This document shows positions 58,088-64,000 of a stretch of DNA of 64,000 nt, piece by piece (the first letter of the stretch is position 1; each line of letters starts with the position of its first letter). The notes under the pieces were generated by a model. It did no database searches and was not told where the DNA came from. It was given only the letters and a program-made list of their open reading frames with translations. Source of the DNA: Novosphingobium sp049354825 (GTDB lineage: Bacteria; Pseudomonadota; Alphaproteobacteria; Sphingomonadales; Sphingomonadaceae); the NCBI RefSeq assembly GCF_049354825.1, contig NZ_CP186480.1, positions 372,001 through 436,000 on the forward strand, written 5' to 3'. Both the position numbers and the translations under genes were made by a program.

Positions 58088-60073
58088 TCAGTCGCGGTGT
58101 TTGCGCTTTTTGCGGTGCCGCCGCGGTTCGGACGTGGCGCCCCCGTTGGCGACGCTCTCCGGAGTGGGCAGATAGCGCGCTGCGCCTGCGGCTTCGGTGG
58201 CGTAACGCTCAACCGTGCGGGCATCGGGGACATAGCGCTGCACCACGGGGGCGAGGCCGGCGGCCAGGCGCTCGAAACCGGCGTAGATGTCCGCGAACGT
58301 CACTTCGCTGCCGGCATTGTCGGCTTGCCGTCCGGGCTCTGGCGGATCGTACGGCAGCTTGGCGGCGCCCAGCGGCACCCCGGTCATGAAGGCGCGCCAG
58401 ATCTCGGCGGGCAAGTGTCCACCGCTCGACCCCGGCAGCGGCTTGTTGTCATCGCGCCCGACCCAGACCAGGGTTACGAGGTCGCCCGCAAAGCCCACGA
58501 ACAACGCGTCACGGCCATCCTGACTGGTTCCGGTCTTGCCGTAAGTCGGCTGCGACAGGGCAGCACGGCGGCCGGTGCCCTCGTTGGCGGCGTGCCACAG
58601 CAGGTCGAGCATCGGGGTCCATTCGCGGCCCTGCACAAGCGCCGCCGGCGGGATAACGTCCTGATTTGTCAAACCGTGCGGCACCACCGGATACCGTCCG
58701 CCGGCGAACGCGGCATAAGCGCCTGCAAGCTCCGTCAGCGACAGGGACGCGGTGCCCAATGCCACGGTCGGGTCATCGTCCTTGAGTTCGGCATGGATGC
58801 CGAGGTCGCTGGCCGCCTTGATCACGGCGCGGCGCCCGGCCGCCTCGCTGACGCGCACGGCCGCGGTGTTGCTGGAGCGGGCGAAGGCATCGCGCAGCGT
58901 CATCTCGCCCCTGAAAGCGCCCGAGGCATTGCGCGGGCTCCAGCCGTCGACCTCCACCGGGGCATCGAGGACCATGTCGTCCGGCCCGCGCCCTGAACGG
59001 AAGGCGGCAAGATAATCGAACAGCTTGAAAGTCGATCCCGGCTGCCGGCGGGCGCGGATCGCGCGGTTGAAGGCGCCCGGCTGCCATTGCTTGCCACCGA
59101 CGAGCGCCACCACCTGCCCGTTTGGCCGCATCGCGATGAGCGCCACTTCGGCGCTGCCCAGCGGGGCGCGAGCGACGACCTGCTCCGCACGTTTCTGCAA
59201 GGCCGGTTCCAGCGTCGTCTGGACCCGGCCCTCGTGTCCGGCATCGAGCTGGCCGGCTACCCAGTCCGCAAACCAGCCGGCGCGGTCGCTGTTGGGGTCG
59301 GCGTGGACGCGCAGGCGGGGCGGCCGCGCCTGCATCGCCTGCGAGGCGGTAATGAAGCCTGCGTCAGCCATCGCGTTCAGCACCACCCGCATGCGGGCGC
59401 TGGCTGCCGGCAGGTCGCTCGTGGGGGCGAGCCGCGACGGTGCCTTGACCAGTCCGGCCAGCATCGCCGCCTCGGGCAGGGTGAGCTGCGCCGGTGTCTT
59501 GCTGAAGTAATGCCGCGATGCCGCGACCAGCCCCCAGGACTGGTCGCCGAAATAGGCGTGTTGCAGATAGCGGGCCAGGATCTCGTCCTTGCCGAGCCAG
59601 GTCTCGGCCCAGTCGGCCAGAAACAATTCCTTGATCTTGCGGGTAAAGGTGCGGTCCTGGCTTAGGTAGGCGTTCTTGACGTACTGCTGCGTCAACGTGG
59701 AACCGCCGGCGGTGACATGGCCGGCGCGGGCATTGTCCCACACGGCGCGGGCAATGCCGCGATAGTCGATCGCGCCGTGGCTGTAGAACCGGCGGTCCTC
59801 GATCGCGAGAAAGGCATCGCGCACCTGGCCTGGCAGCGTCTTGACGTCGACGTCCTCGGGCGCATGGGGGCCGCGGTGCGCGAAGACGCTGCCGTCGGCG
59901 GCGACCAGATCGAAACCTGAGGCGCGCTGCACTTCGTCCATGCGCCAGGGCGGTGCGGTCCACGTCTGCCAGGCCAGCACCGCAACGCACAGCGCCAGCA
60001 CCGCCAGGACCAGCTTCGGCCACCGGGCGATACGGCGAATGATTGCGGACATGCGCGAGAAGCTGGCGGCCAT
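58088..60073 (-). CDS. Class A penicillin-binding protein (bifunctional)
   Basis: A 661-residue peptidoglycan polymerase. After one membrane helix (LVLAVLALCVAVLAWQTW), the GT51 glycosyltransferase domain has EDRRFYSHG at 92-100 (E92) and GGSTLTQQYVKN. The transpeptidase domain has the acylated Ser in STFK at 347-350, the SSN motif in ARSSNTAAV, and KTGT at 513-516, so all catalytic motifs are intact. A basic tail ends the protein (RRHRKKRKHRD). The start is uncertain: ATG 60071-60073 or 60050-60052. It resembles PBP1A/1C-type proteins. Confidence 0.92.
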   Translation of the reverse strand: MAASFSRMSAIIRRIARWPKLVLAVLALCVAVLAWQTWTAPPWRMDEVQRASGFDLVAADGSVFAHRGPHAPEDVDVKTLPGQVRDAFLAIEDRRFYSHGAIDYRGIARAVWDNARAGHVTAGGSTLTQQYVKNAYLSQDRTFTRKIKELFLADWAETWLGKDEILARYLQHAYFGDQSWGLVAASRHYFSKTPAQLTLPEAAMLAGLVKAPSRLAPTSDLPAASARMRVVLNAMADAGFITASQAMQARPPRLRVHADPNSDRAGWFADWVAGQLDAGHEGRVQTTLEPALQKRAEQVVARAPLGSAEVALIAMRPNGQVVALVGGKQWQPGAFNRAIRARRQPGSTFKLFDYLAAFRSGRGPDDMVLDAPVEVDGWSPRNASGAFRGEMTLRDAFARSSNTAAVRVSEAAGRRAVIKAASDLGIHAELKDDDPTVALGTASLSLTELAGAYAAFAGGRYPVVPHGLTNQDVIPPAALVQGREWTPMLDLLWHAANEGTGRRAALSQPTYGKTGTSQDGRDALFVGFAGDLVTLVWVGRDDNKPLPGSSGGHLPAEIWRAFMTGVPLGAAKLPYDPPEPGRQADNAGSEVTFADIYAGFERLAAGLAPVVQRYVPDARTVERYATEAAGAARYLPTPESVANGGATSEPRRHRKKRKHRD

Positions 60074-60217
60074 CGATTCCAGGCGATACCCCGCGGGAAT
60101 AGCGGTCTCCGCCGCTCTGCAGCGCGGCGTCGGCGCGGTCAAGGACGGGCGCGCCAAGCACCCGCGAACGAAGGGATTTTTACGCCCTGCTAACCCTTCC
60201 GGCCTAAGGCGACGGGT

Positions 60218-62566
60218 GTGAAGCCCTTCCGTTCTCCCTCAGCCGCCTTGCCGCGCGACTTTCCCGCCATGGCCGTGCTGGCCTTGTCCGAACCGGCCGA
60301 GGGTGACTGGCCGCGCCTGCGCGGCTTGCAATATGCCAACCTGGCCGAAGCCTGGCGTCAGCGTTTGCTGGTTCATTCGCTGGCTGCGTTGCTGGCAGCT
60401 TTCGCGGCCCTGGGGGAAGTGCATCTGGCGCTGATCGGCGGTTGGCTGGCCGCGGTCGGTTTCGTCATTTCGCGCGGCTTGCGGGCCGCGTGGCTGATGC
60501 GCGGGGTGGAGCGCCGGCGCGTCGCGCGGTCCGAGACTGTCGGCCATGCCCGCGTGGCCATGGCGATGGCGGCTGCGTGGATCGCGCCTTTCGCAATCGC
60601 GCCGGTCACCAGCCTCGCGCTGGTCAGCGTGTTCTGGGCAGTCGGGGCCCTGTTGGTCACCACCGCCGCGGCGCTGGTGCCGGGAGTGCCAATCGCTACC
60701 GTGCTACTGGCGTTGTCCCTGGGCGCCGGCGGGGCCTTTGCATTCACCTGGCACGGTGCCTGGATCCTGGCGTTGGTAGCGATGCTGTTTTCCGGTGTGA
60801 CGGTGTTTGGCGCGCTGGAAGCGGCACGCAATTTCCTGCGCAGCGGCATCGCGGCCTCCGCCGCGGCCGAAAAGGATGAGGTGGTCTCGCTGCTCCTGCG
60901 CGAGTTCGAGGAAGGTGACGCCGACTGGCTGTGGCAGGTCGATTCGAACCGCCGCTTGTGCCAGGTCTCGCCGCGATTGGCGTTTGCGCTGGGGATGCCG
61001 CCGGCCGAGATCGACGGAATGTCACTCATACAACAGATCGCCGGGCCCGATTGGGATACCGGTCGTTTCGATCCCAGCCTTCATGTGCTGGCCGACAAGC
61101 TCAAGAACCGTGAAGCCTTTGCCGACCTGCTAGTGCGCGTGACCGCTGCCGGCGAGCAGCGCTGGTGGGAATTGTCGGGTACCCCGAAGTACGACGAGGA
61201 CGGGCAGTTCCAGGGCTTTCGCGGCGTCGGTTCGGATGTCACGACCCAGCGCGAGAGTTCCGACAAGATTGCCTGGATGGCGCGCTACGATCCGCTGACC
61301 CAGCTGCCCAACCGCGTCATGGTGACCGAATCGATGGCCGAGGCGCTGACTGCCGCCAAGCAGTGGCGCGGCCGCTGCGCATTCCTGATGATCGACCTCG
61401 ACCGTTTCAAGGCGGTCAACGATACGCTTGGCCACATGGTCGGCGACCGACTGCTGGGCGAAGTCTCGGCCCGGCTCAAGGCCGTGGTGGGCGATAGGGA
61501 AACGTGCGGCCGGCTCGGCGGTGACGAGTTCGCCATCGTCATTCGCGACGCTAGCGATATCGGCCACGTCGCGCGCGTGGCCGACCACGCCATCGCGGCG
61601 CTGTCGCGCCCTTACGAGATCGACAATCACACGCTTTACATTGGCGCCAGCGTGGGTTCCGCGCTCGGTCCGCGCGACGGCGACACGGTCGAGACGCTCA
61701 TGCGCAACGCCGACCTGGCGCTCTACCGGTCGAAGGACGAGGGCGGCGGCCGGCACAAGTTCTACGAGCCTTCGCTGCATCAGCAGGCCGAGGAGCGGCG
61801 AAAGCTGGAGGTGTCGCTGCGGACCGCTCTGGAACGGGGCGAATTCCAGCTCGCCTATCAGCCGGTCGTCGATGCGACGCGCGAAGGGGTGGTCAGTTTC
61901 GAGGCACTGCTGCGCTGGAACAGCCCGGAGCATGGCTTCATCAGCCCGGTGAAGTTCATTCCCCTGGCCGAGGATACCCGCCTTATCGTGCCGATCGGCG
62001 ACTGGGTCCTGCGCGAGGCTTGCCGCGAGGCGATGCGCTGGCCGGATGATGTTAAGGTCGCGGTCAACGTCTCGGGCGAGCAACTGCTCGACAGCGGGTT
62101 CATCCCAAGCGTTGTCGGCGCGCTGGCGGCAACCGGGCTGACCGCCAGTCGCCTGGAGATCGAGGTCACCGAATCGATCTTCGTGCGCGATGCTACCACC
62201 GCGCGCGCCGCGCTTGAGCAGATCATGGCACTAGGCTGCGGAATTGCGCTCGACGATTTCGGGACCGGCTATTCGTCGCTCGGGTACATCCGCAACCTGC
62301 GGTTCTCGACCATCAAGGTCGATCGCAGCTTCGTGCAGGGCGCCGCGGTCGGCAACGCCGAGAGCCTGGCGATTATCCGCGCGGTCGTGGCGATGGCCGA
62401 CAGCCTCGACATGAGCACGACTGCCGAGGGGGTCGAGACGGAGAAGGAGCTGGCAATGGTTCGCGAGCTCGGCTGCAAGAAAATACAGGGCTACTTCTTC
62501 GGCCGTCCGATGCCTGCGACGGAAGCGCGGGCACTGTTCCGCGCGCCAGCGCGCCAAGCGGGCTGA
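60218..62566 (+). CDS. GGDEF-EAL cyclic di-GMP protein with PAS and membrane domain
   Basis: A 782-residue c-di-GMP turnover protein. About six hydrophobic segments (about 50-205) form a membrane domain, then a PAS domain (about 225-345). The diguanylate cyclase domain has the canonical GGDEF at 434-438 but no RxxD inhibition site (GDRE occupies that place). The EAL phosphodiesterase domain has EALLRW at 562-567, NVSGEQL, EVTES, DDFGTGYSS, KVDRSF and AEGVET, all intact. Either activity could dominate. The start is GTG 60218; ATG 60269 is an alternative. Confidence 0.92.
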   Translation: MKPFRSPSAALPRDFPAMAVLALSEPAEGDWPRLRGLQYANLAEAWRQRLLVHSLAALLAAFAALGEVHLALIGGWLAAVGFVISRGLRAAWLMRGVERRRVARSETVGHARVAMAMAAAWIAPFAIAPVTSLALVSVFWAVGALLVTTAAALVPGVPIATVLLALSLGAGGAFAFTWHGAWILALVAMLFSGVTVFGALEAARNFLRSGIAASAAAEKDEVVSLLLREFEEGDADWLWQVDSNRRLCQVSPRLAFALGMPPAEIDGMSLIQQIAGPDWDTGRFDPSLHVLADKLKNREAFADLLVRVTAAGEQRWWELSGTPKYDEDGQFQGFRGVGSDVTTQRESSDKIAWMARYDPLTQLPNRVMVTESMAEALTAAKQWRGRCAFLMIDLDRFKAVNDTLGHMVGDRLLGEVSARLKAVVGDRETCGRLGGDEFAIVIRDASDIGHVARVADHAIAALSRPYEIDNHTLYIGASVGSALGPRDGDTVETLMRNADLALYRSKDEGGGRHKFYEPSLHQQAEERRKLEVSLRTALERGEFQLAYQPVVDATREGVVSFEALLRWNSPEHGFISPVKFIPLAEDTRLIVPIGDWVLREACREAMRWPDDVKVAVNVSGEQLLDSGFIPSVVGALAATGLTASRLEIEVTESIFVRDATTARAALEQIMALGCGIALDDFGTGYSSLGYIRNLRFSTIKVDRSFVQGAAVGNAESLAIIRAVVAMADSLDMSTTAEGVETEKELAMVRELGCKKIQGYFFGRPMPATEARALFRAPARQAG

Positions 62567-62581
62567 ACGGCTCCGTCAGCG

Positions 62582-62932
62582 TCAGACCGGCCAGCCGAAG
62601 CGGCGACCGGCTATCATCAGTAGCCCGTAGCCAGCCATCGCCACGCCGCACCCGAGCGCCAGCGCGGGCACGAATCCAATGCGGCGAAACGCGAGGGCGA
62701 GCACCGCGAACGCGGGCAGGGCGGCGGTTACATAGAGCGCGGTCCCGGCAGCGAAATCGGCGAGGCGCGCTGGATCGTGCGTGTCGCGCCAAAGCCATGT
62801 CAGCGCCAGGAGGGTCGTCAGCGGCAACGACGCCACAAGCCCGCCCCAGCCAGGGCTGCGACGGGCAATCTCGGAGGCGGCGGCGACCAGCACGCCCGAA
62901 ACGAGCGCCTTGGCCGCCAGCTGGCCCCACAT
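62582..62932 (-). CDS. DUF3147-like small membrane protein
   Basis: A 116-residue inner membrane protein with three or four hydrophobic segments, starting MWGQLAAKALVSGVLVAAASEIARRSPGWGGLVASLPLTTLLAL. The early SEIARRSP...GGLVASLPL pattern fits DUF3147. Function unknown. It begins 8 bases after the stop of the peroxiredoxin gene, probably as one transcript. Its 3' end is convergent to the GGDEF-EAL gene. Confidence 0.75.
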   Translation of the reverse strand: MWGQLAAKALVSGVLVAAASEIARRSPGWGGLVASLPLTTLLALTWLWRDTHDPARLADFAAGTALYVTAALPAFAVLALAFRRIGFVPALALGCGVAMAGYGLLMIAGRRFGWPV

Positions 62933-62939
62933 CACCGGA

Positions 62940-63419
62940 TCAGAGCTGTTCGAGCATATGCTCGGCGCTGGAAACGTTGAAGTCGCCCGGCGCCTCGACA
63001 TTGAGCTGCTCTACCACGCCGTCGTTGACGACCATCGAGAAGCGCTTGGCGCGCTTGCCCATGCCGAAACCCGACATGTCGGCGGAGAGCCCGATCGCGT
63101 CGGCGAACTCGCCGTTGCCATCGGCCAGCATCGTGATCGCGTCGGCATCGGCCGACTTGCCCCAGGCGTTCATCACGAACGCATCGTTGACCGAGGTGGC
63201 AACGATCTCATCGATGCCCTTTGCCTTCAACTCGTCGGCCTTTTCGACGAAGCCGGGCAGGTGCTTGGCCGAGCACGTGGGGGTGAAGGCACCCGGAACG
63301 GCAAAGACGGCAACGCGCTTGCCCTTGAAAAAATCGCTCGCCTGCACAGCCTCGGGCCCGCCGTCGGTCGCCTTGACCAGTTTTACGTCGGGAAGCTTGT
63401 CGCCAACCTTGATCGTCAT
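62940..63419 (-). CDS. Peroxiredoxin, Prx5 type
   Basis: A 159-residue thiol peroxidase that reduces hydrogen peroxide and organic peroxides. The peroxidatic Cys is C49 in VPGAFTPTCS, with the Thr and Pro of the PxxxTxxC motif present. SVNDAFVMNAWGK is typical of the Prx5 (PrxV, type II) group. No second Cys is seen, so it is probably a 1-Cys form that uses glutathione or glutaredoxin. GGAAGGA precedes the ATG. Confidence 0.92.
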   Translation of the reverse strand: MTIKVGDKLPDVKLVKATDGGPEAVQASDFFKGKRVAVFAVPGAFTPTCSAKHLPGFVEKADELKAKGIDEIVATSVNDAFVMNAWGKSADADAITMLADGNGEFADAIGLSADMSGFGMGKRAKRFSMVVNDGVVEQLNVEAPGDFNVSSAEHMLEQL

Positions 63420-63479
63420 AATCGAAGTCCTTCCTGGAATGTCTGCGCCGATATAGGCGCCGGCATCCCGGCAGCAAGC

Positions 63480-64000
63480 TCACGGACGCGGAAATATCGC
63501 CCCGGTCTTGCGCCCGTGCGCGGTGGCATCGTCATAAGCGACCTGACTGGCGCCGGCCTGCTCGATGACCGCGCGCGCATGTTCGCGCGCGGCGCCGCAG
63601 TCCCACTCCAAAGGCGCGGCGAAAGTGGCGGGCACGGCATAGGCGCGGGCAAGGTGGCCGGCCTCATGTTCCTCGAGCGCGGTGACATAGCTGTTCCAGC
63701 CGGCCATCTGGTTCTTCCTCAGCCGCGTCTCGGCGGCAAGGCGGGGGAAGATAACCTGCGTCTCGACATGGACGCGGACTTCACACGTGCCGCTGCCGCC
63801 GGGGCGAACGGCCACGCCGAAACGCCATGTCGTAAGCGCGTCGTGCCGCTCGCCCGAAGAGGACGTGGGCCGCGCGGCGTTCATCGCCCGGCGGATCTCT
63901 GCATCGCTCGTCCCGGTGACGTCGTAATAGACGATCGCAGCGTCCGGGAAGTCGGCGAAGCGGTGCGGCTGGTCCTGTGCCGGGGCGGGCAGGGCGGCGA
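63480..64000 (-). CDS. DUF922 Zn-protease-like protein (5' end cut by window edge)
   Basis: The 173 visible codons run to the right edge without a start. The N-terminal part (LPAPAQDQPHRFADF) looks like the region just after a signal peptide. YYDVTGTSDAEIRRAMN and WRFGVAV are typical of DUF922. The zinc-protease-like motif is in LEEHEAGHLARAYA (HEAGH). Two Cys (GTCEVR, WDCGAA) may pair in the periplasm. Role unknown. It lies upstream of the peroxiredoxin gene. Confidence 0.78.
   Translation of the reverse strand, partial: AALPAPAQDQPHRFADFPDAAIVYYDVTGTSDAEIRRAMNAARPTSSSGERHDALTTWRFGVAVRPGGSGTCEVRVHVETQVIFPRLAAETRLRKNQMAGWNSYVTALEEHEAGHLARAYAVPATFAAPLEWDCGAAREHARAVIEQAGASQVAYDDATAHGRKTGAIFPRP

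Overview
The window reads as chromosomal DNA of a free-living alphaproteobacterium, most likely a sphingomonad (Sphingomonadales). The grounds are the high GC content, dense packing with many 1-8 nt start/stop overlaps, a split F0 ATP synthase b/b' pair (atpI-atpB-atpE-atpF'-atpF), the pyrF-trpF-trpBA-accD-folC arrangement, an acidic TIGR02300-type zinc-ribbon protein, a dipeptidyl peptidase and an M2 peptidase with signal peptides. No phage, IS element or CRISPR array is visible. Genus and species cannot be fixed from the window alone.

Layout. 1-8.2 kb: a cut-off secreted protein, UvrD/PcrA helicase, a secreted protein built on seven 11-residue repeats, an MHS-type transporter, rsmD-rluB, two tandem secreted paralogues and a Rieske oxygenase. 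8.2-19.5 kb: ampG, then a long leftward cluster lapA-like/pyrF/GNAT/SIMPL/trpF, a rightward beta-barrel gene, then trpB/small membrane protein/trpA/accD/folC, with purB upstream. 19.6-29 kb: a DUF3857/transglutaminase/TPR protein, an OafA-type acyltransferase, radC, and a ydbH-ynbE-ydbL envelope operon. 29.1-31.8 kb: the F0 ATP synthase operon with an atpE-atpF' hairpin. 31.8-38.8 kb: an aquaporin gene broken by an in-frame stop, gloB, rpsA, a three-gene cluster with a DUF2384-like protein, cmk, a CBU_0592-like protein, aroA and the TIGR02300 gene. 38.9-44.1 kb: tRNA-Ala(GGC), ffh, rpsP, rimM, trmD and rplS, with a secreted amidase-like gene on the other strand in the middle. 44.1-54.8 kb: a secreted S9 peptidase, asd, an AT-rich orphan gene, a GFA-family pseudogene, an alpha/beta hydrolase, an M2 peptidase, amn, an amidohydrolase and a DUF1275 protein. 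54.8-64 kb: rpsF-rpsR-rplI, DUF808, LemA, a class A penicillin-binding protein, a GGDEF-EAL protein, DUF3147, a peroxiredoxin and a cut-off DUF922 protein.

Most genes are housekeeping: translation, tryptophan/aromatic/pyrimidine/purine synthesis, ATP synthesis and cell wall. The more unusual parts are the 11-residue repeat protein, a tiny membrane ORF embedded between trpB and trpA, the split trp cluster with a perfect 8+8 inverted repeat in its promoter region, a folC whose only family-consistent start is CTG, the toxin-less DUF2384-like trio, and two genes (aquaporin, GFA) interrupted only by point nonsense codons. No stretch longer than about 230 bases lacks a gene.
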